Of a stretch of 64,000 bases of DNA, positions 45,031 through 54,797 are shown piece by piece (within the stretch, counting starts at the first letter, position 1; the number at the start of each line of letters is the position of its first letter). The notes beneath the pieces are model-generated. The model ran no database searches. It worked only from the letters and a program-made list of their open reading frames with translations, and was not told the origin of the DNA. Origin of the DNA: JAJZEO01 sp964350315 (GTDB taxonomy: Bacteria; Chlamydiota; Chlamydiia; Chlamydiales; 2-12-FULL-49-11); NCBI GenBank assembly GCA_964350315.1, contig CAYGJD010000009.1:1-64000 (forward strand), given 5' to 3'. The position numbers and the translations under genes were made by a program.

Positions 45031-45708
45031 ATGAAAAATCGTTTCTTTATAGACGCACCCTTAATTGAACATCAAACGATTGAAATTTCTAAGGAAGAAA
45101 TGCGCCACTTCAAAGTTTTGCGCATAAGAAATAATGAAACAATTGAAATCATCAACGGGACTGGAATTCTTGCAAGAGCTCGCTTAATGAGTGAGAATAA
45201 ACTCTTAATCGAGCACACAGAACAAACGCCAAAACCAACATATAACTCAGTTCTTCTTCAAGCTCTACCAGAGGGATCTCACCTCGATGTTCTTATCGAA
45301 AAAGGTTGCGAACTAGGAGTAACTCATTTTATCCTTTTCCCTTCGAAGCGCAGCATTAAACAAGATCTATCCCCCAATAAAAGAACACGCATTTCAAACA
45401 TTCTAATCAGCGCACTTAAGCAATCAAAGCAACTCTACCTTCCAAAGGTTTCAATCGTCGAGTCTATTAGCAAAACAGAAAATCTGCCCACTAATCTTTA
45501 TCTTGCCGATCCTTCCGGTGAGCCTTTATTAGCTACTCCAAAAGAGGATTGCGGTTTTATAGTAGGTCCAGAAAGTGGATTTACAAGAGAAGAAATTGAT
45601 TATTTCACTCAAAAATTGCACGCAAAAAAAGTTAGCCTCTCTCAAAACATACTACGTTGTGAGACTGCCTCTATCGTTTCAGCATTCCTTCTTTCTCAAA
45701 AAAATTAA
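45031..45708 (+). CDS. rsmE: 16S rRNA m3U1498 methyltransferase RsmE
   Basis: It methylates U1498 of 16S rRNA with SAM. The SPOUT-type layout is seen: an N-terminal PUA-like part (HFKVLRIRNNETIEIINGTG), then QALPEGSHLDVLIEKGCELGVTHF, the knot sequences FIVGPESGFTREEI and SLSQNILRCETASI. The length of 225 residues is slightly short of the average (~240). The stop overlaps the 3' end of the opposing pyruvate kinase gene by four bases. Confidence 0.92.
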   Translation: MKNRFFIDAPLIEHQTIEISKEEMRHFKVLRIRNNETIEIINGTGILARARLMSENKLLIEHTEQTPKPTYNSVLLQALPEGSHLDVLIEKGCELGVTHFILFPSKRSIKQDLSPNKRTRISNILISALKQSKQLYLPKVSIVESISKTENLPTNLYLADPSGEPLLATPKEDCGFIVGPESGFTREEIDYFTQKLHAKKVSLSQNILRCETASIVSAFLLSQKN

Positions 45709-47492
45709 TCTGCGCTATTTAACATTTCTTCTTCCGTTGGACTCTCTTTTGAGAAGATCAAACCTAGTGATGGGTGAATTCTTACAGTGTCACCTTCATT
45801 TAACAAATCAGTAGCACCTTCTGCGCGAAAAATATACGGGATTTTCTCGGCTTCGTAAAGTTGCCCTAATTTCTCCACGCTAAAAACATCATAAGGTTGA
45901 TTTTGCAGAATAATAGCTGCTGCACATTTTAAGGGTTCAATATGCGCATCATCTATGCGATTAGTCACGACAATTTTATTTTCAAAGTCATAACATTTTT
46001 TTGGATCAACAGAGAGGAAGAAACTCACTTCACCAATAATTGGAAGCACTTCTTCTTCTTTCATGCCAATTCCACGAACCAATACGTTTCCAACAGATTC
46101 TATTGTAATTGTATTCGTTGTGAAACTAACCCCATAAGGTTTGCCCAGAGTAATGACAATTGGATCTCCATATTTGACCCACTTTCGTTTAAGGGCATAA
46201 GACGACACATCATTAATCCCTTTAACAATATCCACGTTTTTCTCTCGGTAGCACTCAGTTCCCCACATCATAGCTGTTTGATAATATGTTTTCTCAGAAG
46301 GTGTTACAGCAATAATTTTCAACTTAGGCCTAAAACGACAAATATGACGAATTGTATTTCCACTATTTGAACATGCTATGATTGCGCTTGCTCCCAAATG
46401 AAAACCAGAGTTTACAGCTGATGCGGCCATTGCTGATGAAACATCTTGAGCTCCTTGAGCGACTAGAGCTTCAAAATGAGCTCTATGATCAAAATCCTTT
46501 TCAACCGCAAGAATGATCTCATGCATCATTCTTGTTGCACCAACAGGATATTTTCCAATTGCTGTTTCACCTGAAAGCATCAAAGCAGACCCGGAATCAA
46601 AGATTGCATTAGCAACATCTGAGGCTTCTGCCCTTGTCGGCATAGAATGCTCAATCATACTTTCAAGCATTTGGGTTGCAACGATGACTGGCTTTGCCTT
46701 TGAGTTACACGCTCGAATCAATTTCTTCTGAATAGCTGGAACTTGACCAACAAAAATTTCTACACCAAGATCCCCTCTTGCAATCATAATTCCATCTGCA
46801 ATTTGCAAAATATCATCAAAATTCACAACACCGAGTTTTGTCTCAATTTTTGCGATTAGCATGATCGATTGGCCACCACAATTATTGATGTGCTCACGAA
46901 TTGCAAGGAGCTGCTTTGCTGTATTAACAAATGATGCTGCAATAAAATCCACACCCTGTTGACATCCAAACTCAATATCTTTCATATCTTGCTTAGTCAT
47001 ATCAGGTAAATCAAAGAGTTGTGTTGGGACATTTATCCCTTTCCCTCGTTTAATTACGCCATTATTCTCAATCTCAACATCTGCCCAGCCATCTCCTTTA
47101 TCTATGATATAGCCTCGAACATACCCATCATCAAAAAGAATCTGGACCCCAATTTCTATATCATCAACAATGAAACCTGGATTTACAGGGATTTCTGATT
47201 CTTTCGCCTTTCCTGAAACAAGCCTCACTCTACCTTTCTCAACGACCTCAATATCCTGAATATCCCCGACTCTTATTTCAGGCCCTTTTGTATCAAGCAT
47301 AATGGCAATAGGAAAATCATATGAAGCCCTCACCTCTTTAATCGCATCAATCACCTGCCTATGTGATTCGTGCGTTTCGTGACTAAAATTCAACCTTGCA
47401 ACGTTCATTCCTGCATCACAAAGTTTTCTAATCATTTCTGGTGATCTAGTTGCAGGCCCAATCGTGCAAATAATTTTTGTGCGTCTTTTCAT
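45705..47492 (-). CDS. pyk: Pyruvate kinase with C-terminal PEP-utiliser-like domain
   Basis: It converts PEP and ADP to pyruvate and ATP. The core motifs are KIICTIGPATRS, NVARLNFSHETHE, MLDTKGPEIR, the catalytic IAKIETKLGVVNFDDIL (Lys), MIARGDLGVE and PVIVATQMLESMIEHSMPTRAEASDVANAIFDG-type block. At ~595 residues it has about 110 extra residues compared with Chlamydia PykF. The tail resembles the mobile PEP-utilising domain (a GATDLLNEGDTVRIHPSLGLIF end) but lacks the usual GGxTSH phospho-His motif. The ATG at 47492 has a better-spaced GGGG than the one at 47498. It is divergent from uvrA. Confidence 0.92.
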   Translation of the reverse strand: MKRRTKIICTIGPATRSPEMIRKLCDAGMNVARLNFSHETHESHRQVIDAIKEVRASYDFPIAIMLDTKGPEIRVGDIQDIEVVEKGRVRLVSGKAKESEIPVNPGFIVDDIEIGVQILFDDGYVRGYIIDKGDGWADVEIENNGVIKRGKGINVPTQLFDLPDMTKQDMKDIEFGCQQGVDFIAASFVNTAKQLLAIREHINNCGGQSIMLIAKIETKLGVVNFDDILQIADGIMIARGDLGVEIFVGQVPAIQKKLIRACNSKAKPVIVATQMLESMIEHSMPTRAEASDVANAIFDSGSALMLSGETAIGKYPVGATRMMHEIILAVEKDFDHRAHFEALVAQGAQDVSSAMAASAVNSGFHLGASAIIACSNSGNTIRHICRFRPKLKIIAVTPSEKTYYQTAMMWGTECYREKNVDIVKGINDVSSYALKRKWVKYGDPIVITLGKPYGVSFTTNTITIESVGNVLVRGIGMKEEEVLPIIGEVSFFLSVDPKKCYDFENKIVVTNRIDDAHIEPLKCAAAIILQNQPYDVFSVEKLGQLYEAEKIPYIFRAEGATDLLNEGDTVRIHPSLGLIFSKESPTEEEMLNSAD

Positions 47493-47585
47493 ATACATCC
47501 CCCCGCGTTTAAAGATCCGGGCATCTAAAAGATAAGCGAATTTAGACTTTTAGGATATTACTTTTCTCCCTATACTCTGTAGTCT

Positions 47586-50500
47586 ATGAAAGAAAAAATT
47601 AGCCTAAAAGGCGTTAAGGTCCACAATCTAAAAGATATTTCTTTAGAAATCCCTCTTGGAGAGTTAATTGTATTCACCGGTGTATCTGGGTCAGGAAAAA
47701 GCTCCCTTGCCTTTGATACCTTATTTGTTGAAGGACAACGTCGATATATAGAATCGCTTTCAACTTATGCACGTCGGTATCTCGGCAATTTATCAAAACC
47801 CGATGCAGAATCACTGATCGGTATTCCACCGACCATTGCCATTGAACAAAAAAGTGCCGGCAAAAACCCACGATCGACAGTTGGAACACTTACAGCCATT
47901 TACGACTACATGCGGATTCTCTATGCAAGACTCGGCACACCACACTGCCCTATCAGCAAAGAGCGAGTTGAACCAGTCAGTCGAGAAGAAATTGCAGAGG
48001 TGATCTTAAAAAAAGAGCAGAAAGAAAAAATTTTAATCCTAGCCCCTTTTGTAAAATCAAAAAAAGGGGAATTCAAAGACGAATTTTCAGACCTCATCAA
48101 ACGGGGTTTTTTACGCATTCGAGTTGATAAAACCTATTACCATCTTGAAGAAGACGATCTTAAACTTGATAAAAACACATCCCACAATATCGACATAGTA
48201 ATCGATCGCATCTCAGTCTCCCCCGAGAACAAAGGAAGAATTTTTGAGGCGATTGAAACCGCTCTTGAAGTTGGAAAAGGTCTCTTAACCATTATTGATG
48301 TTAAAACTGAAGAAGAAATCCTTTTTTCTGAACATGCCTATTCCGTAAAATCCGGAAAATATTATGCCCCACTTTCACCTGAGAATTTTTCATTCAACCA
48401 CCCCCTCGGAATGTGTGAAAAATGTCATGGTTTAGGCGAGATGCGCGACTTCGATCTTGATCTAATCATTGATTCAAACCTCTCTATTTCAGAAAATTGT
48501 TGTGCAATTGCCGGGAGTTACGACACTGTAAAATGGGGAAACATCTACGACAATCTTGCAAAACTTTATAAATTCAAAGTAACAACACCGTGGAAAGATC
48601 TCTCAGAAGAGGCAAAAAATCTCTTTTTATACGGCAACGACGAAAAATGGACAAGAATGACCTTTGTTCATCCTGTTTCAAAAAAACGATGGACTGACTA
48701 TGTTGCATGGCGTGGAGTTATCACAGAGGCTAAAAAACGCCTTAGCGAAGCAACAAGTGATGTCTATCGAAACAAAATAAGCGAACTAATGAAAAAGGGG
48801 CCTTGCACATCATGTCATGGTGCCAGGATCAAAGCCTATCCAGCTGCAACACTTTTTTTTGGAAAAACGATCACTCAACTTACAGAAATGACCATTGAAG
48901 ATGCTTATGATTTCTTATGCGACATCAAACTTACAGGCAATGCAGCTATTATTGGGGAAGAAATATTAAGGGAGCTCACCCTTAGACTTAAATTCCTTCT
49001 TGATGTAGGACTCTCATATTTAACCCTTGCACGAACAGCTCCAACTCTTTCAGGTGGAGAAGCACAAAGAACAAGGCTTGCCTCCCAAATTGGATATGGA
49101 TTAGTTGGCACGCTATACATTTTAGATGAACCATCAATCGGTCTACATCCTAGTGACAACCGACTTTTAATCAAAACTCTCCACGCCCTAAAAGATCGAG
49201 GTAACAGCGTCATTGTAGTTGAGCATGATGAGGAAACAATACTTTCTGCTGATCTTATTGTCGATATTGGGCCAAATGCCGGTATTCATGGTGGTGAAGT
49301 TGTTGCCGTTGGTTCAGTCAACGATATTGCTAAAGAAAAAAGATCTTTAACTGGCCGATATTTATCGGGTGATTTGAAAATTGACATCCCTGAAAAAAGA
49401 CGTCCTTTTAAAAAAGATGCCGTAATTAAACTAATGGGAGCTTCTCATCATAATCTACGCTCTGTTGATGCCCAATTCCCTCTCGGACTCTTTACTGCCA
49501 TAACAGGAATCTCTGGCTCTGGAAAATCTTCCCTAATTACAGATACCCTTTACCCAGCTCTTGCCAATGAACTGAATCGAGCAAAACTCGATATTGGAAA
49601 ACATAAAAAAATTGAAGGAATATCAACACTTGATAAAGTGATTGCAATCGACCAATCCCCTATTGGACGAACGCCTCGTTCAAATCCTGCTACATACATC
49701 AAAGTCTTTGATGACATACGCGAACTCTTTGCATCTCTTCCAGAAAGTAAAGCCTTTGGATATTTACCAGGGCGCTTTAGCTTCAATGTGCGCGAAGGAT
49801 CTTGTTACAACTGCCAAGGATTTGGAACAATTACAGTCGATATGGATTTTATGGAAGATGAGGTCACTATCTGTTCTCATTGCCAAGGGAAACGATTTGA
49901 CCCCAAAACTCTTGAAATCAAATACAAAAACAAAACTATCTACGATGTTCTAGAAATGGATCTAGAAGAGGCTCTTGAAATCTTTGAGGACCACCCACAC
50001 ATCAATCGCAAACTCAAGTTCCTTGTCGATGTTGGCCTTGGATATATAAAACTCGGACAAGCATCAACAACCCTCTCTGGAGGAGAAGCACAACGCATTA
50101 AGCTTGGAAAGGAATTAGCAAGACCACGTACTGGAAAGACCCTCTATATTCTTGATGAGCCAACAACAGGACTTCACTTTCACGACATCCAAAAACTCAT
50201 TCACATCCTGCAAAAGCTTGTCGATAAAGGAAATACCGTCATTGTTATTGAACACAACATTGACCTGATTAAAACAGCCGATTGGGTTATTGACCTCGGC
50301 CCCGGTGGTGGAAAACATGGCGGGCAAATTATTGCAAGTGGGACTCCAGAAAATGTTGCAAAAACAACATCTCCTACAGCTATATTTATCAAAGAAGCGC
50401 TAGAAAAAAAACCGCAAACAGCATTAAAACCCTACGTTGTAAATACAGACACAAAAGAAATCGATACAATCAGCGTAGTCGGAGCAAGACAAAACAATTT

Positions 50501-53243
50501 AAAAAATGTCTCCATTGATATCCCAAGAGGAAAGATTTCTGTTTTTACAGGCCCTTCAGGCTCTGGCAAAAGCTCCCTTGCATTCGATACAATCTATCAA
50601 GAAGGACGTGCACGGTATTTTGAATCACTTTCTGGATATGCACGAAAAATGCTAGGTGCTCAAGCAAGACCAAATGTTGAAAAAATTGAAGGACTTTCTC
50701 CCGCAATCGCGATTGAACAAAAGCAACATGCTGGAAATCCAAGGTCAACACTTGGAACAATGACCGAAGTCTATGATTATCTAAGAATCATATATGCAAG
50801 AATGGGAACGCCTTATTGTCCAGAAACTGGAGAAAAAATAAAAGCGATCACTAAAGAATATGTAGCAGACAAGCTTGACGCCTACCCAGAAAAAACAAAA
50901 CTCCAAATATTTGCACCTTTAACAATAAAACGGGCAGAACCATTTACTTCTCTTGTCTCTCGATTGCAAAAACAGGGTCACATTCGTATTCGCCTCAATA
51001 AAATTCTCTATCGACTCGACGAAGAGATCCCTTTTGATCACAACTTGAAAAATGAACTAGAACTTCTAATCGATCGTATCGTTATTAAAAAAGGCGGGAA
51101 AGGACGAATCCTAGAAGCATTAGAACAAGCCTCTTTAATCTCAAATAGAAAAGTTATTATCGATGATGGAGAAAAAGATGTTTTTTACAACCTTGATTTT
51201 GCGGTAGAAAGTACAGGAAAATCATACCCTGCCATTACCCATCAAACATTCTCCTTCAATCGAGAAGAAGGAATGTGTCAAGATTGCCTAGGACTTGGAT
51301 TTCGTTATGGAATTGCTCTTAGTTCAGACAAAACAATCACACGCCTCTCCCTTGCCGATCTCTTTAATCGCTTACTAAAAGACCTGCTCACACAAGAAAA
51401 CTTCACCTTCCTAAAATCACTTTTTAAACTAAAAAACATCCCGATAGATGTCCCTATTAAATCTCTTTCTCCAAGTGATATTTCCTTTATATTTGAAGGG
51501 AGTGACGATGTTTTAACTACAAACGGCCTCAGTTTTCATTGGATTGGAATCCATCAAACATTTTTCCGCATGGCTAAGATGTCCAAACCACACATTCGAG
51601 ATGAAATCATCCCATTTATGGCGCAATCACCTTGCCCATCATGCAATGGAAGTCGGCTAAATCCTGTTGCACGACATGTTTTAATCAATAAGACCTCGTT
51701 ACCAAAACTCTGCACAATTCCTCTTGAGGATGCTCTAAGTTTTTGTAAAAAACTCAAAGACCCCCACCTTACAGATGCTTTAACAACACTTGTCAACAAA
51801 CTCTCCTTTTTATGTGAAATCGGTCTTGAATATCTATCTCTTGATCGCTATGCAAGAACACTTTCAGGTGGTGAAGTACAAAGAACACGTCTTGCCTCTT
51901 CGCTTGGCTCATACTTAAGAGGAGTCCTCTTTGTTTTAGATGAACCAACAATAGCGCTCCATCCTCACAACAATGCTTTATTAAATCGCACCTTAGACAA
52001 ACTTAAAAAACTTGGGAATACACTAATTTTAGTTGAACACGACCCCCTCACTATCGAACATGCGGATATGATCTATGATTTTGGACCAGGAAGTGGTATT
52101 CATGGAGGAGAAGTTACAGCTATTGGCACTCCGAAGCAACTCAAGAACAATCCAAATTCTTTAACAGGAGCCTACCTTTCTGGGAAAAAAACCGTCTCTA
52201 TGCCAAAAACACGCCGCCCTTTAAATCAGTTTGTTACAGCACAGAACATCAACCTCCACAACTTAAAAGATGTAAGTGTTGAATTCCCTACGAACGCCAT
52301 CACCGTTGTAACGGGGGTCTCAGGTTCTGGGAAATCGTCTCTTATTTACGATGCACTTTTACCAGGCCTTGAAATCAATGCAAACAAACGAAGACCTGCA
52401 GATAGTTTCGAGCATAACTCTATACAATTCCAAGGAACAAAAGAATTTGATAAGGTAATTTCAATCGATCAGAGCCCGATGGGACGCACAAGCAGATCTG
52501 ATATCTCCACCTATTCCGATTTACTCACAAGTTTAAGACGTTTTTTTGCATCGCTACCAGATGCGAAAATCAAAGGTTTGATGCCAAAACATTTCAGCTA
52601 CAATCACGTTGCAGGAATGTGCAAAAAATGTCGTGGCCTTGGAAAAATACAAGTCGATCTTGAATTTCTTGGAAAAGCAGAAGTTTTGTGCGATACATGC
52701 AAAGGAGAAAGACTTGGTCCCCTCAGCTCAAGTGTCACCTATAAAGGAAAGTCCCTAGGAAAACTTCTTGATCTCTCTGTACACTCTGCTAAGAGTTTTC
52801 TTCCTCCCATACCTAAAATCCACCGTATTCTTGATAGATTGATTGCTGTAGGCCTTGACTATGTTAAACTCGGCCAAGAAACCGCAACTCTATCTGGAGG
52901 TGAATCAGGAAGACTCAAACTATCCTCTGAGCTAGCAAGACCTGCAAAAGAACATACACTATATGTATTTGATGAACCAACTACCGGACTACATATGGAT
53001 GATGTAAACAAACTTATCCCTATCTTTCATTCCCTAGTCGATCGGAAAGGGACCCTTGTGATCATTGAACACAACCTTGATATCATTGCAAACGCAGACT
53101 ATGTCATCGATCTTGGTCCAGGAGCGGGAGTTAATGGAGGTAAAATCATCTCTTGTGGTAGACCAGAAGAGATTGCAGAATGTAGCCAATCTTTTACTGG
53201 AAAATACTTAGCAAATCACCTTAAACAATTAGTGAAACTATAG
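47586..53243 (+). CDS. uvrA: Tandem-fused UvrA (double-length excinuclease subunit A)
   Basis: Damage-recognition ATPase of nucleotide excision repair. The 1,885 residues contain two complete UvrA copies in line, as known for Chlamydia. Four Walker A motifs are seen near residues 32 (GVSGSGKSSLAF), 640 (GISGSGKSSLI), 989 (GPSGSGKSSLAF) and 1577 (GVSGSGKSSLI). The first three signatures are LSGGEAQRTRLA, LSGGEAQRIKLG and LSGGEVQRTRLA; the fourth is altered to LSGGESGRLKLS. Zinc-finger pairs such as CEKCHGLG/CTSCHGAR and CQDCLGLG/CPSCNGSR occur in both halves. A single chain could replace the usual UvrA dimer. Confidence 0.96.
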   Translation: MKEKISLKGVKVHNLKDISLEIPLGELIVFTGVSGSGKSSLAFDTLFVEGQRRYIESLSTYARRYLGNLSKPDAESLIGIPPTIAIEQKSAGKNPRSTVGTLTAIYDYMRILYARLGTPHCPISKERVEPVSREEIAEVILKKEQKEKILILAPFVKSKKGEFKDEFSDLIKRGFLRIRVDKTYYHLEEDDLKLDKNTSHNIDIVIDRISVSPENKGRIFEAIETALEVGKGLLTIIDVKTEEEILFSEHAYSVKSGKYYAPLSPENFSFNHPLGMCEKCHGLGEMRDFDLDLIIDSNLSISENCCAIAGSYDTVKWGNIYDNLAKLYKFKVTTPWKDLSEEAKNLFLYGNDEKWTRMTFVHPVSKKRWTDYVAWRGVITEAKKRLSEATSDVYRNKISELMKKGPCTSCHGARIKAYPAATLFFGKTITQLTEMTIEDAYDFLCDIKLTGNAAIIGEEILRELTLRLKFLLDVGLSYLTLARTAPTLSGGEAQRTRLASQIGYGLVGTLYILDEPSIGLHPSDNRLLIKTLHALKDRGNSVIVVEHDEETILSADLIVDIGPNAGIHGGEVVAVGSVNDIAKEKRSLTGRYLSGDLKIDIPEKRRPFKKDAVIKLMGASHHNLRSVDAQFPLGLFTAITGISGSGKSSLITDTLYPALANELNRAKLDIGKHKKIEGISTLDKVIAIDQSPIGRTPRSNPATYIKVFDDIRELFASLPESKAFGYLPGRFSFNVREGSCYNCQGFGTITVDMDFMEDEVTICSHCQGKRFDPKTLEIKYKNKTIYDVLEMDLEEALEIFEDHPHINRKLKFLVDVGLGYIKLGQASTTLSGGEAQRIKLGKELARPRTGKTLYILDEPTTGLHFHDIQKLIHILQKLVDKGNTVIVIEHNIDLIKTADWVIDLGPGGGKHGGQIIASGTPENVAKTTSPTAIFIKEALEKKPQTALKPYVVNTDTKEIDTISVVGARQNNLKNVSIDIPRGKISVFTGPSGSGKSSLAFDTIYQEGRARYFESLSGYARKMLGAQARPNVEKIEGLSPAIAIEQKQHAGNPRSTLGTMTEVYDYLRIIYARMGTPYCPETGEKIKAITKEYVADKLDAYPEKTKLQIFAPLTIKRAEPFTSLVSRLQKQGHIRIRLNKILYRLDEEIPFDHNLKNELELLIDRIVIKKGGKGRILEALEQASLISNRKVIIDDGEKDVFYNLDFAVESTGKSYPAITHQTFSFNREEGMCQDCLGLGFRYGIALSSDKTITRLSLADLFNRLLKDLLTQENFTFLKSLFKLKNIPIDVPIKSLSPSDISFIFEGSDDVLTTNGLSFHWIGIHQTFFRMAKMSKPHIRDEIIPFMAQSPCPSCNGSRLNPVARHVLINKTSLPKLCTIPLEDALSFCKKLKDPHLTDALTTLVNKLSFLCEIGLEYLSLDRYARTLSGGEVQRTRLASSLGSYLRGVLFVLDEPTIALHPHNNALLNRTLDKLKKLGNTLILVEHDPLTIEHADMIYDFGPGSGIHGGEVTAIGTPKQLKNNPNSLTGAYLSGKKTVSMPKTRRPLNQFVTAQNINLHNLKDVSVEFPTNAITVVTGVSGSGKSSLIYDALLPGLEINANKRRPADSFEHNSIQFQGTKEFDKVISIDQSPMGRTSRSDISTYSDLLTSLRRFFASLPDAKIKGLMPKHFSYNHVAGMCKKCRGLGKIQVDLEFLGKAEVLCDTCKGERLGPLSSSVTYKGKSLGKLLDLSVHSAKSFLPPIPKIHRILDRLIAVGLDYVKLGQETATLSGGESGRLKLSSELARPAKEHTLYVFDEPTTGLHMDDVNKLIPIFHSLVDRKGTLVIIEHNLDIIANADYVIDLGPGAGVNGGKIISCGRPEEIAECSQSFTGKYLANHLKQLVKL

Positions 53244-53376
53244 CCTTCGCCCTTCTGGGACAAGAAAAGTGACTAAATTAATTGCTCAGCCCTAATTCCT
53301 CAAGAGAATTTTCTTCCCCTTGATCAGGGTTCTTTTAACTAGCAAAAAAATAGAGATTTCAATTACAATCGCCTAT

Positions 53377-53474
53377 TGCTGGGGACCTCGAAGAGGAAAA
53401 TTTTTCGAACCTGGTCAGGACCGGAAGGTAGCAGCCATAAGAGAGCCATTTTCTGCTTTGAAACGTCTCCAGCA
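53377..53474 (+). ncRNA. ffs: Signal recognition particle RNA (4.5S type)
   Basis: The segment holds the near-universal SRP domain IV sequence GGTCAGGACCGGAAGG followed by TAGCAGCC, which forms the Ffh-binding hairpin with the GGAA tetraloop. The ends TGCTGGGGAC (53377-53386) and GTCTCCAGCA (53465-53474) pair over ten bases with one G-U. This gives a ~98-nt hairpin, the small bacterial form without an Alu domain. A -10-like TACAAT (53364-53369) lies just upstream, and CTTTTTT follows the 3' end, fitting the transcript ends. The open frame across this region is not a gene. Confidence 0.92.
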
Positions 53475-53546
53475 CTTTTTTCTGAAGAATCCCCTAATAA
53501 GCATAGTCTCCACAGTCAACGTTCTCACTGAAAAAAAACATCACCT

Positions 53547-54584
53547 TTAGAAAATATACCCAATTCCAACATACCCACCTGCTAGAGTAAAAGTATTTTG
53601 AAACTTAATGTCTGTGACTCTACGAATTTTATCAAAACTTGGTGCAGTAGTTGAAACATTTCCTATCCAAGTCCCTGTACCCATAATTCTAAAATAAAGC
53701 TGCTTATTTTGAATTAGCACATAAGGGAGAAATTCCCCAAGAGCAGAAAATCTCGTTGTTTCGTTATTGTCTTGAGAATCTACAATAACAACAGAATTAT
53801 TTGCATCGGTGATATAAATACTTCGACTCACATCATCAACAAAACCAGCCCCGCGAAGTTGTATCGCCCATGAAAAATATGACACTGGCCTACACATAAC
53901 TTCAAAACCAATCTCTCCACCCCGCAACCAATTATCTGTCTCTGCCCTTAGAACACTTGCAGGTGATGTCAAAGCTGAAATAATAAGCGCATCCGTATCA
54001 GTAGATGGAATAGTGAGATCTGTTGCTCCAAAGGAAAAAAAAGTATTGGTATCAACAATATTGATAAATCTTCCACCAGCTAATAAAGAGAAAGAAAAAT
54101 AATCTTCAAACCGAGGAGTTAGATGAAACCAAGCGCAGAGATCATAAGAATTAAAGCTTGTCTTGATATCCCATTGTATTCGATCAGAACTTGCCCAATC
54201 AACAGTTTCATAAGGGGACGTATTGATTCCAACACCATTGATCTCTTGACTGCTCTTTCTTCTTGTCCAATTGTAAAGACCAACATAAACGAATTCCATT
54301 GACTGTTTATTGTCTGCCATCACCTGTAATGAAGCTCTCATCCCAACAGTTGGTTCCCAACCAATATTTTCCGTATTTGAGAATGGCGTTGATAAAACAC
54401 CATCGCTTGATTGATATAAGGCTGGGGAGGTCGTTTGTGGACCTTTAAATAAAACCCCTGGTGCCACTTCTACAATAAGCGCAGGACGGCCCTTGGTAGT
54501 CGGATATTCCCATGCGAGTAACTCGGAGGCCAAAATGACCATCAAAGCAGAGACAAAGAACAATCTAGAATTACATATAAACAT
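53547..54584 (-). CDS. Outer-membrane beta-barrel protein, unknown family
   Basis: A 345-residue exported protein (signal peptide ending near ASELLA, residue ~24). The mature part has many alternating amphipathic strands with aromatic girdles (MEFVYVGLYNWTRR, FSFSLLAGGRFINI, YFSWAIQLRGAG, LYFRIMGTGTWIGN) and ends FTLAGGYVGIGYIF, with the C-terminal Phe that Bam-inserted barrels carry. Only two cysteines are in the mature part, so it is not a cysteine-rich MOMP of Chlamydiaceae. A likely promoter lies at 54598-54626, giving a very short leader. Surface function is unknown. Confidence 0.7.
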   Translation of the reverse strand: MFICNSRLFFVSALMVILASELLAWEYPTTKGRPALIVEVAPGVLFKGPQTTSPALYQSSDGVLSTPFSNTENIGWEPTVGMRASLQVMADNKQSMEFVYVGLYNWTRRKSSQEINGVGINTSPYETVDWASSDRIQWDIKTSFNSYDLCAWFHLTPRFEDYFSFSLLAGGRFINIVDTNTFFSFGATDLTIPSTDTDALIISALTSPASVLRAETDNWLRGGEIGFEVMCRPVSYFSWAIQLRGAGFVDDVSRSIYITDANNSVVIVDSQDNNETTRFSALGEFLPYVLIQNKQLYFRIMGTGTWIGNVSTTAPSFDKIRRVTDIKFQNTFTLAGGYVGIGYIF

Positions 54585-54597
54585 AGGCTAAGCGTAA

Positions 54598-54626
54598 ATT
54601 ATTTTTGACATTTCGTCCACTTTCAA
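54598..54626 (-). promoter_or_regulatory. Putative sigma70/sigma66-type promoter of the barrel protein gene
   Basis: On the minus strand TTGAAA (54626-54621) and AATAAT (54603-54598) are separated by exactly 17 bases, each one mismatch from the consensus. Transcription would start near 54591, only about seven bases before the ATG at 54584. This suggests a nearly leaderless mRNA and agrees with the lack of a Shine-Dalgarno sequence. Confidence 0.5.
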
Positions 54627-54688
54627 ATGATTTCTTTTTGTTTTAAGGAGACAAATGTTAATATTGTGTAAAGTTTCTCCTTCAAAAC

Positions 54689-54717
54689 TTGCTATTTTTT
54701 TAAAAAATAGATATAAT
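54689..54717 (+). promoter_or_regulatory. Putative promoter of the 1,480-residue protein gene
   Basis: TTGCTA (54689-54694) and a perfect TATAAT (54712-54717) are 17 bases apart. Transcription would start near 54724, leaving about 74 bases before the ATG at 54798. The spacer is a run of T followed by a run of A, making a near-perfect dyad (CTATTTTTTTAAAAAATAG) between the two boxes. This may act as a bendable element or as a binding site. Confidence 0.55.
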
Positions 54718-54797
54718 CTTGCACATAAAATAACCGACTTAGCGAATAAACTCTAAATTTATTCGATGTTTTAAAATAATAAATATATAGGCTTATT

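Noticed and set aside
53320..53550. Plus-strand open frame of 76 codons after uvrA
   Set aside because: It lies over the SRP RNA; the paired ends and the GGAA hairpin explain the sequence, and the translated product has no protein-like pattern.
53547..54584. Major outer membrane protein (OmpA) of Chlamydiaceae type
   Set aside because: The barrel layout fits but the cysteine-rich pattern and conserved MOMP segments are missing.
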